A DNA stretch of 64,000 nt from Mucilaginibacter rubeus. GTDB taxonomy: Bacteria > Bacteroidota > Bacteroidia > Sphingobacteriales > Sphingobacteriaceae. Where the stretch lies: contig NZ_CP043450.1 of the NCBI RefSeq assembly GCF_003286415.2, positions 5,146,001 through 5,210,000 of the forward strand. The letters run 5' to 3'. The notes under the pieces are model-generated. The model worked only from the letters and a program-made list of their open reading frames with translations. It did not search any database and was not told the origin of the DNA. The position numbers and the translations under genes were made by a program. Positions within the stretch are counted from its first letter, which is position 1, and the number at the start of each line of letters is the position of its first letter. Of this stretch, positions 52,571-61,239 are shown piece by piece.

Positions 52571-53788
52571 ATGAATTTTTTTAACCTGATACGGATAGCT
52601 TACAAAGCCCTGCAGCGCAACAAGCTAAGGGCCTTTTTAACCATGCTCGGTATCATTATCGGCGTAGCGTCTGTGATAGCAATGGTGGCTATTGGTCAGG
52701 GATCGAAGCAAAGCATTCACGACCAGCTATCAAGCATGGGATCTAACATGATCACCGTGTTGCCAAGCAGTAACCTTAACGGCGGTGTGAGGATAGCCGG
52801 ATCAAGCTTTCAAACCCTTACTCAAAAAGATATCGTGGCCTTAAAAAAGGCTCAGTATATCACCGAGCTATCTCCATCAATAACGTCAAAAGGACAGGCA
52901 ATTAATGGTGCCCTTAACTGGCCTACCAGTATCCAGGGCGTAAGTCCGGATTATTTAGATATCCGCAAATTAAGCCTGAAGGATGGTATAGCTTTTACCG
53001 AAGAAGATATCTTAACCTCGGCTAAAGTTTGTTTGATCGGGCAGACAGTGATCGATAATTTATTCCCCAACGGCGAAAACCCGATAGGAAAAGTGATCCG
53101 CTTTAATAAAATCCCTTTCCAGATCATTGGCATTCTTAACCCTAAAGGGCAAAACGCCTTCGGGCAGGATCAGGATGATATCTTGATAGCGCCTTATACT
53201 ACTATTCAAAAAAGGATCCTGGCTACTATTTATTACCAAAACATTTACGCCTCTGCCGCCAGCGAGCAGGTAACCGATGCAGCCGTATCCGAAATGACGC
53301 AAATCCTCCGCGATTCACATCGTTTGCGCGACAGTGAGGATAATGATTTCACCGTTCGTACCCAGGCCGAGCTAATCAATACCCTGAGTTCAACCAGCGG
53401 CTTACTTACGGTATTGCTTACCGTAATCGCGGGCATTTCGCTGGTGATAGGAGGCATAGGCATCATGAATATCATGTATGTTTCGGTAACGGAGCGCACC
53501 CGCGAGATAGGTCTGCGCATGTCTATCGGTGCCCGCGGAAAAGATATTATGCTCCAATTTTTAATGGAAGCTATCCTGATCAGTATTACAGGCGGTATTA
53601 TTGGCGTGGTGCTTGGTATTGTATCATCAAACCTGGTTACGCTCACCTTATCATGGCCAACTATCGTATCTGAATCATCGGTGCTGCTGTCGTTTGTGGT
53701 TTGTGCCATTACGGGGATTTTCTTTGGGTATTACCCGGCACAAAAAGCCGCAAGACTTGATCCTATTGAGGCGTTGAGATATGAATAA
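52571..53788 (+). CDS. MacB-type ABC transporter permease
   Basis: 405 residues: an N-terminal membrane span (LRAFLTMLGIIIGVASVIAM), a periplasmic MacB core domain (about 45-270) and three C-terminal FtsX spans (LLTVIAGISLVIGGIGIMNI, MEAILISITGGIIGVVLGIV, VLLSFVVCAITGIFFGYYPA), ending with the family motif AARLDPIEALRYE. With the ATPase, adaptor and TolC-like channel it forms a complete tripartite pump, which in this mechanotransmission class exports peptides, macrolides or lipids from the periplasm. The substrate is unknown. Confidence 0.93.
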   Translation: MNFFNLIRIAYKALQRNKLRAFLTMLGIIIGVASVIAMVAIGQGSKQSIHDQLSSMGSNMITVLPSSNLNGGVRIAGSSFQTLTQKDIVALKKAQYITELSPSITSKGQAINGALNWPTSIQGVSPDYLDIRKLSLKDGIAFTEEDILTSAKVCLIGQTVIDNLFPNGENPIGKVIRFNKIPFQIIGILNPKGQNAFGQDQDDILIAPYTTIQKRILATIYYQNIYASAASEQVTDAAVSEMTQILRDSHRLRDSEDNDFTVRTQAELINTLSSTSGLLTVLLTVIAGISLVIGGIGIMNIMYVSVTERTREIGLRMSIGARGKDIMLQFLMEAILISITGGIIGVVLGIVSSNLVTLTLSWPTIVSESSVLLSFVVCAITGIFFGYYPAQKAARLDPIEALRYE

Positions 53789-53817
53789 AATCGCCGGCGG
53801 GGGGCGTGCTCACCATC

Positions 53818-53907
53818 ATGTCATTGCGAGCGAAGCGTGGCAACCGCATGCTATACAGAGCGGCTATGCTTCCGTGCGATTGCTTCGTCGTCCCTCCTCA
53901 ATGACAT
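53818..53907. repeat. GTCATTGCGAGG palindromic repeat, copy 3
   Basis: Outer arms ATGTCATTGCGAG (53818-53830) and CCTCAATGACAT (53896-53907), with GCGTGGCAACCGCATG and GTGCGATTGCTTCG inside. Pairing is less perfect than in copies 2 and 4. It sits 30 bp after the efflux operon. Confidence 0.85.
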
Positions 53908-53974
53908 AACGTTATATGCCTCCGACCAATCTACCCCAATCATTTATAAATATTTAACACTTCCATCCACGACC

Positions 53975-54027
53975 AAATGTTAAATTTTAGCGATGAAATG
54001 TTAAATCTACAGTATAAAATGTTAAAT
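53975..54027 (+). promoter_or_regulatory. three 21-bp-phased direct repeats (LytTR-like operator)
   Basis: AAATGTTAAAT occurs exactly at 53975-53985, 53996-54006 and 54017-54027, a strict 21 bp period (two helical turns). The layout, short direct repeats two turns apart just upstream of the -33 element, matches the binding sites of LytTR response regulators (ACAGTTAAG-like). It should activate the receptor/GLPGLI operon at 54079. Confidence 0.7.
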
Positions 54028-54030
54028 CGC

Positions 54031-54060
54031 TTGCATAACTAACCATTTAGTTATATTTTG
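54031..54060 (+). promoter_or_regulatory. promoter of the receptor/GLPGLI operon
   Basis: -33 TTG at 54031-54033 and near-consensus -7 ATATTTTG at 54053-54060, 19 bp apart. The start of transcription would be about 12 bp before the ATG at 54079. The last 21-bp-phased repeat ends 3 bp before the -33 element. Confidence 0.55.
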
Positions 54061-54078
54061 GCTTTCATAACGAACCTT

Positions 54079-56880
54079 ATGAAAATCACATTTATTGGAA
54101 TACTCCTGCTTTGCCTGAGCTGGACAACTTCATTTGCTCAAACCGGTTATAGTATTAAAGGAAAAGTAGCCGACACGGTAGCCAACACAAACCTTATCAA
54201 CGCCAGCGTAAGCGTAATTACCGCCAAAGATTCTATCCTGCAAAAATTCACCCGCATTAAGGACGATGGTACATTTACCATCAACAATCTTAATAAAGGC
54301 AAGTTTATTTTGGTGGCAACATACCCCGGTTATGCCGATTTTGTTGAACATTTCGCCTTGGATTCGGCACACACTACTCACAATTTCGGTCGTATCAGCA
54401 TGCTGCTTAAAGAAAGGCTTTTACAAGAAGTAATTGTAAAAGGCAAAGCCGCGGCTATCAAAATAAAGGGGGATACCACCGAGTTTAACCCTGCCGCTTA
54501 CAATATCCAGCCAAACTCAAAAGTTGAAGACCTGTTGAAACAGTTGCCTGGCATCGAGGTAGATAAAGACGGTAAAATCACCGCTCAGGGGCAAACCGTA
54601 AAAAAAGTATTGGTTGACGGCGAGGAATTTTTTGGGGATGACCCTACCCTTGTCACCAAAAACCTGCGTGCCGATATGGTGGATAAAGTACAACTTTATG
54701 ATAAAAAAAGTGACCAGGCCGCATTTACCGGCATTGATGATGGCGTGAAAGATAAAACCATTAACATTAAACTTAAAGAAGATAAAAAGAACGGCTACTT
54801 CGGTAAGCTGGATGGTGGCATAGGTACCGATGGTTATTACCAGGGCCAGGCTTTGTTTAACCGTTTTAAGGGCAAACAGAAATTTTCGGTGTACGGCACG
54901 CTTGGCAATACCGGCAAAACAGGTTTAGGCTGGGAAGACAATAACAAGTACGGCGGCGGTGGCGGCATGGAGTTTGGCGATGATGGTGGCTTCTATATCT
55001 TCGGCGGTGGTGATGACCTTGATAGCTTCGATGGCAGGTACAATGGCGAAGGTAAACCTGTAGCCCGCACCGGTGGCGCACATTATGATACTAAATGGAA
55101 TAATGATAAGGAATCGATAAACACCAACTATAAAATAGGCTCGCTTACTGTTGACGGTACCAAGAACACCCAGCAGCAAAATAACTTCCCTGGTAATATA
55201 TCAAACGTTAACAGCGATCAGAGCAATCATAATTATATGTTCCGCCAAAAGCTGGATGTAAATTACCAGGTAAAGATCGATTCGATGCAGAACCTGAAGA
55301 TTACCGCCGACGGAACATTAAAAAACAGTAATACCCGCAGCAATTTCGCCACGCAAACCCGTCGTTTGGATGGAAGTCTGATCAACAGCAATGATCGTGA
55401 AAACAGCGCCAATGTTGATGGCAAAGTATTTAACGCGAATGCTTTCTACACCAAAAAATTCAAGAAAAAAAGCCGTACACTTTCGGTAAACTTCAGAACT
55501 GCTTATAACGAAAGTGACTCCAAAGGTTTCTTAAAGTCAAACACCCAATTCTATGATTCTGTTGGTACCTATGTAAACAAAGACACGATTGACCAGTACA
55601 AGGTAAATAAAACCAAAAGCACCAATATCAATACCAACATCACCTATACCGAACCATTGGCCAAGGATTTCACCCTTGCCCTAAGCTATGCCTTAGCGGT
55701 TAATAATGCCACCGCCGACAGGCGCACGTTCAACAAACCGGTTAGCTCGGCTGCCATTTACACCGCTTTAGACAGTGTTTACAGCAGTGATTATAAACTG
55801 AACCAGCTTTCAAACCAGGGAGGCGCGGTATTTAACATGCAAAAGCAAAAATACTCGTTCAACTTTGGCACCAAGGTAGCCAGCGTGAAGTTTAAACAGG
55901 TTGATGAGTTTGGACGAATCTCTGACCTGGTGCGCAACTTCACCAACTGGTATCCGCAGGCTTCCTTCCAGTACAAGTTCTCCAAGCAATCAAGCATCCG
56001 TGTAAGCTATAATGGTAATACCACCCAACCTAATATCGATCAAATTCAGCCGGTGAGAATAAATACCGACCCGCTGAATATACAGGAGGGTAACGCTGAT
56101 TTAAAGCCGTCTTTCACCAACAGATATAACATCAGCTATAACTCGTACAAGGTGATCAGTAATCAATATATCTGGATCAGCGGATCATACTCAACTACCA
56201 GCAACCCTATCGTTAGCAATGTTATGCGCGATACTACAACCGGTATCAGCACCTATAAATCATCAAACCTAAAAAATAAATCGACAAACAATTTCTGGGT
56301 GAATACTTATTTTGAAAGGAAGATTCCGGGAATAGGAATTAATGCAGGCCTGGAGGTTTATGCTAATGGTAATACCTATTACAATATGTCTAACGATGTA
56401 CTGAACGAAACCAAATCATACAGCTATTCGGGCAGTGTCAGGCTATCTAAATACAAGGAAAAGAAGTATGACGCATGGGTATCAGCCGGGCCCACTTATA
56501 CCATCAACTCATCGTCGCTTAATACCGTACTTAACAATAACGGCCGAGGATTTAATGCCAACGGAGGATTTAATATCTATCTGCCGGGCAAATTCCAGAT
56601 TGGTTCAGATGGCAACTATACTTATAACGCGCCAACAAAATCGTTCCCGCAGGATTTCAAAAGATTTTTGTGGAACGCGAACATTTCAAGAACATTCTTT
56701 AAAGATGCTTTAAAAGCTTCTGTTACGGGCAATGACCTGTTAAACCAAAATACCGGTTATAACCGCACGGGATCGGCCAATGTACTTACCCAGGAACGTT
56801 ATACCACTATCAGGAGATACTTTATGTTTTCACTAACCTGGGATTTTAACAAAGTTGGCGGCGGAGCACCTAAAAAATAA
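54079..56880 (+). CDS. outer-membrane beta-barrel receptor with CarboxypepD_reg-like N-domain
   Basis: 933 residues from ATG 54079 (MKITFIGILLLCLSWTTSFA signal peptide); a TTG seven codons earlier is within the promoter and is not preferred. Residues about 25-120 are a transthyretin-like regulatory domain (GKVADTVANTNLINASVSV). Residues about 130-230 are a TonB-plug-like segment (SKVEDLLKQLPGIEVDKDGK, VDGEEFFGDDP), followed by a long barrel with a glycine-rich loop near 305-325 and an aromatic end FMFSLTWDFNKVGGG. The family is annotated outer-membrane beta-barrel/TonB-dependent receptor-like. It is cotranscribed with a GLPGLI protein 6 bp downstream. The ligand is unknown. Confidence 0.88.
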   Translation: MKITFIGILLLCLSWTTSFAQTGYSIKGKVADTVANTNLINASVSVITAKDSILQKFTRIKDDGTFTINNLNKGKFILVATYPGYADFVEHFALDSAHTTHNFGRISMLLKERLLQEVIVKGKAAAIKIKGDTTEFNPAAYNIQPNSKVEDLLKQLPGIEVDKDGKITAQGQTVKKVLVDGEEFFGDDPTLVTKNLRADMVDKVQLYDKKSDQAAFTGIDDGVKDKTINIKLKEDKKNGYFGKLDGGIGTDGYYQGQALFNRFKGKQKFSVYGTLGNTGKTGLGWEDNNKYGGGGGMEFGDDGGFYIFGGGDDLDSFDGRYNGEGKPVARTGGAHYDTKWNNDKESINTNYKIGSLTVDGTKNTQQQNNFPGNISNVNSDQSNHNYMFRQKLDVNYQVKIDSMQNLKITADGTLKNSNTRSNFATQTRRLDGSLINSNDRENSANVDGKVFNANAFYTKKFKKKSRTLSVNFRTAYNESDSKGFLKSNTQFYDSVGTYVNKDTIDQYKVNKTKSTNINTNITYTEPLAKDFTLALSYALAVNNATADRRTFNKPVSSAAIYTALDSVYSSDYKLNQLSNQGGAVFNMQKQKYSFNFGTKVASVKFKQVDEFGRISDLVRNFTNWYPQASFQYKFSKQSSIRVSYNGNTTQPNIDQIQPVRINTDPLNIQEGNADLKPSFTNRYNISYNSYKVISNQYIWISGSYSTTSNPIVSNVMRDTTTGISTYKSSNLKNKSTNNFWVNTYFERKIPGIGINAGLEVYANGNTYYNMSNDVLNETKSYSYSGSVRLSKYKEKKYDAWVSAGPTYTINSSSLNTVLNNNGRGFNANGGFNIYLPGKFQIGSDGNYTYNAPTKSFPQDFKRFLWNANISRTFFKDALKASVTGNDLLNQNTGYNRTGSANVLTQERYTTIRRYFMFSLTWDFNKVGGGAPKK

Positions 56881-56886
56881 CCTATC

Positions 56887-57666
56887 ATGAAAAAGATTTT
56901 AACCCTAACAACCATACTGTTCCTGAGTGCAAACCTTTTGTTGGCACAGGGCAATAAGCACTTCACTTTTCACGGCACCATTGAGTATGATAAATCATCA
57001 AATATGTGGGCTATGCTGCAAAAACTGATCAATAAGGATAATGAAAGCTGGTACCAGCCCATGTTTGATCAGTACAAGAAAAACAAACCGCAGTTTAAGG
57101 TTTTGAAAAGCACGTTAAAATTTGCCGATAATCAAACACTATTTACCCCTATAGAACCGGAATACACACCCAACAATTTTGGAGATGAGCTGCCAATGGC
57201 CGTGCAGAATAATACCATATTCACCGACTACAATACGGGAATAAGCACCAGCCAAAAAAAGGTATTTGAAGAAACTTTCCTGGTAAAGGACACCACAAGG
57301 CACATTAAATGGAAACTAACCGGCGAAAGCAGGGAGATTGCAGGCTATAACTGCCGCCGGGCAAACGGCCTCATTCTCGATTCAATTTATGTAGTTGCTT
57401 TTTATACCGATGAAATTCCTGTTTCCGGCGGGCCGGAATCATTTAATGGTTTACCCGGCATGATATTGGGTGTTGCCTTACCACATGAAAACATAACCTG
57501 GTTTGCTACCAAAGTTACCGAACAACCGGTAGACGAAAAATCGTTCATGGCACCCAAAAAAGGAAAAGCGGGAAATAATAAAAGCTTTCTTACTGTACTG
57601 CAAAACGCCATGAAAGACTGGGGAGAAACTTATGCAAAACAGTATTTAAAAGGATTTTCGTTGTAG
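56887..57666 (+). CDS. GLPGLI family protein, exported
   Basis: 259 residues with signal peptide MKKILTLTTILFLSANLLLA. The family name motif is visible as FNGLPGMILGVALP, preceded by AFYTDEIPVSGGPESF, and WKLTGESREIAGYNCRRANG with the conserved Tyr-Asn-Cys. GLPGLI proteins are periplasmic and encoded beside outer-membrane barrel receptors, as here with a 6 bp gap, and probably assist them. No reaction is known. Confidence 0.92.
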   Translation: MKKILTLTTILFLSANLLLAQGNKHFTFHGTIEYDKSSNMWAMLQKLINKDNESWYQPMFDQYKKNKPQFKVLKSTLKFADNQTLFTPIEPEYTPNNFGDELPMAVQNNTIFTDYNTGISTSQKKVFEETFLVKDTTRHIKWKLTGESREIAGYNCRRANGLILDSIYVVAFYTDEIPVSGGPESFNGLPGMILGVALPHENITWFATKVTEQPVDEKSFMAPKKGKAGNNKSFLTVLQNAMKDWGETYAKQYLKGFSL

Positions 57667-57691
57667 AAAGAAGAGCGCTTCATTCATAATT

Positions 57692-57775
57692 ACGTCATTG
57701 CGAGGCACGAAGCAATCCCAAACTTTACAGAGCGAACCTGCTAAATGGGGATTGCTTCGTACCTCGCAATGACGT
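57692..57775. repeat. GTCATTGCGAGG palindromic repeat, copy 4
   Basis: Left arm starts ACGTCATTGCGAGGCACGAA (57692-57718) and the right arm ends TACCTCGCAATGACGT (57749-57775); 25 of 27 pairs match. The loop AAACTTTACAGAGCGAACCT and the following bases are almost identical to copy 2. It follows the GLPGLI gene by 25 bp. Confidence 0.92.
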
Positions 57776-57806
57776 GATGGAGAAGCCTTTTTGAAACTCA
57801 TACCCG

Positions 57807-57836
57807 GCGCCCGTGTCCCCACGGGCGCTTTTTTTA
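57807..57836 (+). terminator. GCCCGTGTCCCCACGGGC hairpin, copy 4, terminator of the GLPGLI operon
   Basis: Arms GCGCCCGT (57807-57814) and ACGGGCGC (57821-57828) around GTCCCC, followed by eight T on the plus strand. It belongs to the same repeat family as 43242-43358 but here serves the plus-strand operon. Confidence 0.8.
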
Positions 57837-57845
57837 TATAAGTAA

Positions 57846-57869
57846 GTTGACCGTGAGGACACGGTCAAC
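57846..57869. repeat. GCCCGTGTCCCCACGGGC-type hairpin, copy 5
   Basis: Arms GTTGACCGTG (57846-57855) and CACGGTCAAC (57860-57869) around AGGA. Again both arms vary together relative to the other copies. It is 29 bp beyond the stop of the SDR gene. Confidence 0.85.
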
Positions 57870-57897
57870 GGGGAAAGGACTTGTTTAGGGATATTCC

Positions 57898-58686
57898 TCA
57901 CGCATTAGCGAGCGCCCTGTCCAAATGCACATAACCGCCATCAACATAAATTAACTGACCGGTTGTATGGCTTGATGCCGGCGATAATAAAAACGCCACG
58001 GTATTGGCAATTTCTTCGGCAGTGGTCATGCGGTTACCCAGCGGAATTTTTGATTCAATCTCTCTTAGCTTAGCTTCCGGATCGGGCAGGGTTTTAATCC
58101 AGTTGGCATATAGCGGCGTCCAGCATTCGGCTACTACCAGCGCGTTTACGCGAATACCATATTTTAAAAGCTCAACGGCCCACTCGCGGGTTAGTGCGTT
58201 ACGGCCACCATTTGAGGCTGCATAACCTGAAGTATTCCCCTGACCAGTATCAGCAGTTTTTGAGGTAATGTTCAGGATAGCGCCCTTTGATTTTTTTAGT
58301 TCGGGCAGGGCATGATGCGCCATCAGGTAATAATGTACTACGTTTTTATGTAACGATGCCATGAAACCTTCGTAATCGCCGCTTTCCAAACCAACACCGT
58401 CGTTTACACCGGCATTGTTCACCAAACCGTCAATACGGCCAAATTTGGCTACAACCTCTTTTACCGCTTTTTCGCAAGCGCTGGGTTCTGTCAACTCGGC
58501 AACAACCTGGTGGGCTTTGTGCCCTGCCGCTTCAACAGCTTCAACTGTTTTCAGGTTATCAGCCTCGTTACGACCTAACACAACAGGAATAGCACCTTCA
58601 GCTGCCAACACCTTCACTATGCCCTCGCCTATGCCTTTGGCGCCGCCGGTAACTATAATTACCTTATCTGTAAGTTGTAAATTCAT
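57898..58686 (-). CDS. SDR family oxidoreductase of the sugar operon, Asn in place of the catalytic Lys
   Basis: 262 residues, classical short-chain dehydrogenase. Cofactor loop T13-GGAKGIG (13-20), NNAG at 90-93, S142 (ITSKTAD) and Y155 are present. The expected catalytic Y-x3-K reads Y155-AAS-N159; the codon is AAT. The rest (TREWAVELLKYGIRVNALVV, IPLGNRMTTAEEIANTVAFL, GQLIYVDGGYVHLDRAL) is normal. Relatives beside fucose transporters are L-fucose/D-arabinose dehydrogenases or ketodeoxyfuconate dehydrogenases. It is last in the GH172 operon. The Asn means activity cannot be assumed. Confidence 0.82.
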   Translation of the reverse strand: MNLQLTDKVIIVTGGAKGIGEGIVKVLAAEGAIPVVLGRNEADNLKTVEAVEAAGHKAHQVVAELTEPSACEKAVKEVVAKFGRIDGLVNNAGVNDGVGLESGDYEGFMASLHKNVVHYYLMAHHALPELKKSKGAILNITSKTADTGQGNTSGYAASNGGRNALTREWAVELLKYGIRVNALVVAECWTPLYANWIKTLPDPEAKLREIESKIPLGNRMTTAEEIANTVAFLLSPASSHTTGQLIYVDGGYVHLDRALANA

Positions 58687-58705
58687 TTTATTTATGATAG
58701 ATATA

Positions 58706-59983
58706 TTAATGAGCTGTAACCATCTCCACTTTTTTTACTTTAAGGTTTATTATCGCAAAATAACCTATGTACACAAAGCAAACCACAGGTACCAAATAAG
58801 ATGTTTGAATGTTGGTTAAATCAGAAATACGCCCCATAATTGGCGGGAAGATAGCGCCACCAACAATCCCCATGATCACCAGTGATGAACCTAATTTGGT
58901 TTTAGCACCAAGGCCGCGGATACTAAGCGAGAATATAGTAGGGAACATGATGGACATAAAGAAGAACACGCCCATTAAAGCGTATACCGCCAAAGCACCG
59001 TGTACAGATACGGCCACAAACAATAATGCAACATTGATAATTGCATAAGTGATCAACAGCTTAACCGGGTTAATAATCAGCATAAGTGCTGTGCCTAATA
59101 AACGACCAATCATAAAGCTCAGCAAAGCCATCGATAAATAGAAAGATGCCGGTTTTTCAGCAAAACCTGCTACCTTTTCTGAAAAGCGGATAAAAAAGCT
59201 GCTGATACATGATTGTGCACCTACGTAAAAAAATTCGCCCAGTACACCCTGCATCAATTGTTTTTCTTTCAACAGTTCACCAATCCTGGTCATCAGCGAA
59301 CGCTTATCGTCCTCCAACTCATGGCTTGTTTCTTCAACAATTGGCGGGAAAGTGGTTTTATAGATCAAGAATGCAACCACCAATACAACTATGCCAATTA
59401 TAATGAAAGGCAGCTGTACCGACGACGCTTCTTTATTTAAATAATTGTTCAATTCTGTTGCCGACATGCTTTTTGTTTCGGCTTCAGTTAAATTTTTGCC
59501 CGACAATATGAACAAGCCGCCCAGGTAAGGAGCAAGCGTTGCGGCCAGTCCGTTAAATGATTGCGAAAAGTTGATACGGGTTGTCGCTCCTGCTGGATCG
59601 CCCAATACAGTAATGTATGGGTTTGCAGCTGTTTCTAAAAAAGCCGCACCCGAAAATACCACGAACAATGCACCGAGGAAAAATGCATAGTTGCGTACAG
59701 CGGCCGCCGGATAAAACAAAAATGCGCCGGTGGCAAACAGCACAAGACCTAAAAGGATTCCGCCTTTATAGCCGTATTTCTTCATAAACTGGGCTGCAGG
59801 AATTGGCAACAGAAAATAAGCAATATAGGATGCCGAATCGATTAGTGACGATTGAAAATCATTAAGTTGACAGGCTTTTTTTAAGTGTGGAATAAGTATC
59901 GGATTAAGATTGAGTGCAAATCCCCAGATAAAGAACAGGGAGGTAATTAATGCTACTGCGAACAGGGCTTTGTTTTTTGACAT
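58706..59983 (-). CDS. FucP-like sugar:H+ symporter (MFS)
   Basis: 425 residues, twelve membrane spans. It matches L-fucose permease FucP: SLFFIWGFALNLNPILIPHL, FLETAANPYITVLGDP with the conserved Glu, FNGLAATLAPYLGG, FFYVGAQSCISSFFIRFSEK and GAIFPPIMGRISD. The Asp of E. coli FucP that drives proton coupling (D46, in NLNDILLP) is Pro28 here. FucP also takes up D-arabinose, a fucose analogue. It lies between the DUF6786-like and SDR genes. Confidence 0.88.
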   Translation of the reverse strand: MSKNKALFAVALITSLFFIWGFALNLNPILIPHLKKACQLNDFQSSLIDSASYIAYFLLPIPAAQFMKKYGYKGGILLGLVLFATGAFLFYPAAAVRNYAFFLGALFVVFSGAAFLETAANPYITVLGDPAGATTRINFSQSFNGLAATLAPYLGGLFILSGKNLTEAETKSMSATELNNYLNKEASSVQLPFIIIGIVVLVVAFLIYKTTFPPIVEETSHELEDDKRSLMTRIGELLKEKQLMQGVLGEFFYVGAQSCISSFFIRFSEKVAGFAEKPASFYLSMALLSFMIGRLLGTALMLIINPVKLLITYAIINVALLFVAVSVHGALAVYALMGVFFFMSIMFPTIFSLSIRGLGAKTKLGSSLVIMGIVGGAIFPPIMGRISDLTNIQTSYLVPVVCFVYIGYFAIINLKVKKVEMVTAH

Positions 59984-60016
59984 TGAGTATTTATTGGTTG
60001 GTTATATATTGATCTG

Positions 60017-61234
60017 TTATTTAAATGCTGCCGAGATGTCATCTAAGGAAATCCCCAGCGTTTTTAATGCTATTTTATTTAATGCGGCTTTATCACCTGT
60101 AAAATGGAATACGCTGTGTTTATGTATTAGCTTTTCGCCCGGTTTTAGGAAAGCGGCAGGCGATACACTTTCTATTTCGTAAAACGGCCCCATTTGTTTA
60201 CCATCAGCCAGTGGGCCATCGTTATAGGCATTTACCGCGTCGCCACTGTAAGGTGCGGTATCCGTCTTCCACTCCTGGTTTAAGTACGATGCAGTGCTAT
60301 CCACATCAAACATAGTTATTGTTAAAACATCATTCTCCGCATCGTAGCTACCGGCCATATTTTTTGCCCGATGAGGTGGAATACCCAGCTTGCCCCGGCT
60401 TTTGCCATCAGCCTTAAACAATAGTATCCCGTTTTTATACGTGATCCTGTCTTTCGGAATCTCACCGAAATAATTGGTTGTAGCAACTTTACCCGCAGCA
60501 TTTTCATCGTACGGAACTACGATCACCACTTTTGACGAAGGGGTAAACATATCTAAATTCCACAAGCATGGTGCCCCCGTTGTTTTGTCCCAGGCTTTAT
60601 CCCCTGCATTACTGATGGAATTTACGGTGTTAAACCCAACCGATTTTACAGCTGCATCGGCATCAATACCCAATAGCTGCTGTATTGCTTTGGGCTCCAT
60701 TATCTCTACATCCCGCTCCAGCTTTATTGATAATTCGGTGCCGGCATAATTTTGCAGATGTGTGCTTTTGCTCATCGATACCTTTTTAGGCGAGGATGAA
60801 ACAAGCTCCCAGCTTTCATTATCAACCGCAGCTGGTGTATGCCAGTTATCGAATTCCATTTTGGTGCCTGGCTTGAAGAAGAGCGAAAACTGCCCGCCTT
60901 CCGGACCGAGCCACAGGCGGTCTTCACCACCAAAGGCATTCATATGCGGATCGGGCTGCTTCAGATCAAAAGTTTCATATTTGATCCAGCCAAAGCTTTT
61001 CCCATTTAAACCATCAGCAGTCGATGTAAAAACCTTTGCCTGGTATTTGGGCGAAACAATAACCTGCCCCAAACCGCTGTCGTCTCTTAAAACGATAACG
61101 CTATCCTTTGCTTTTAAAAAATCAAGATCTGATCCAAAAGTGCCTTTCATAGGTAATTGAGGGTTGCGCATTGTACATGACGCTAAACCGCCAAGCAGCA
61201 AAACTAATGATGACTTTTTTAAAAGCTGCACCAT
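60017..61234 (-). CDS. DUF6786-like lipoprotein
   Basis: 405 residues. A lipoprotein signal ends in GGLASC with Cys20. The mature protein looks all-beta (galactose-mutarotase or super-sandwich style): SVIVLRDDSGLGQVIVSPKY-type opening (here VIVLRDDSGLGQVIVSPKY), FGGEDRLWLGPEGGQFSLFF, LELVSSSPKKV-like (ELVSSSPKKV) and FYEIESVSPAAFLKPGEKLI. The family, annotated DUF6786, has no known reaction to me. Its place in the operon suggests a periplasmic helper of sugar use, for example a mutarotase. Confidence 0.75.
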   Translation of the reverse strand: MVQLLKKSSLVLLLGGLASCTMRNPQLPMKGTFGSDLDFLKAKDSVIVLRDDSGLGQVIVSPKYQAKVFTSTADGLNGKSFGWIKYETFDLKQPDPHMNAFGGEDRLWLGPEGGQFSLFFKPGTKMEFDNWHTPAAVDNESWELVSSSPKKVSMSKSTHLQNYAGTELSIKLERDVEIMEPKAIQQLLGIDADAAVKSVGFNTVNSISNAGDKAWDKTTGAPCLWNLDMFTPSSKVVIVVPYDENAAGKVATTNYFGEIPKDRITYKNGILLFKADGKSRGKLGIPPHRAKNMAGSYDAENDVLTITMFDVDSTASYLNQEWKTDTAPYSGDAVNAYNDGPLADGKQMGPFYEIESVSPAAFLKPGEKLIHKHSVFHFTGDKAALNKIALKTLGISLDDISAAFK

Positions 61235-61239
61235 ACCGC

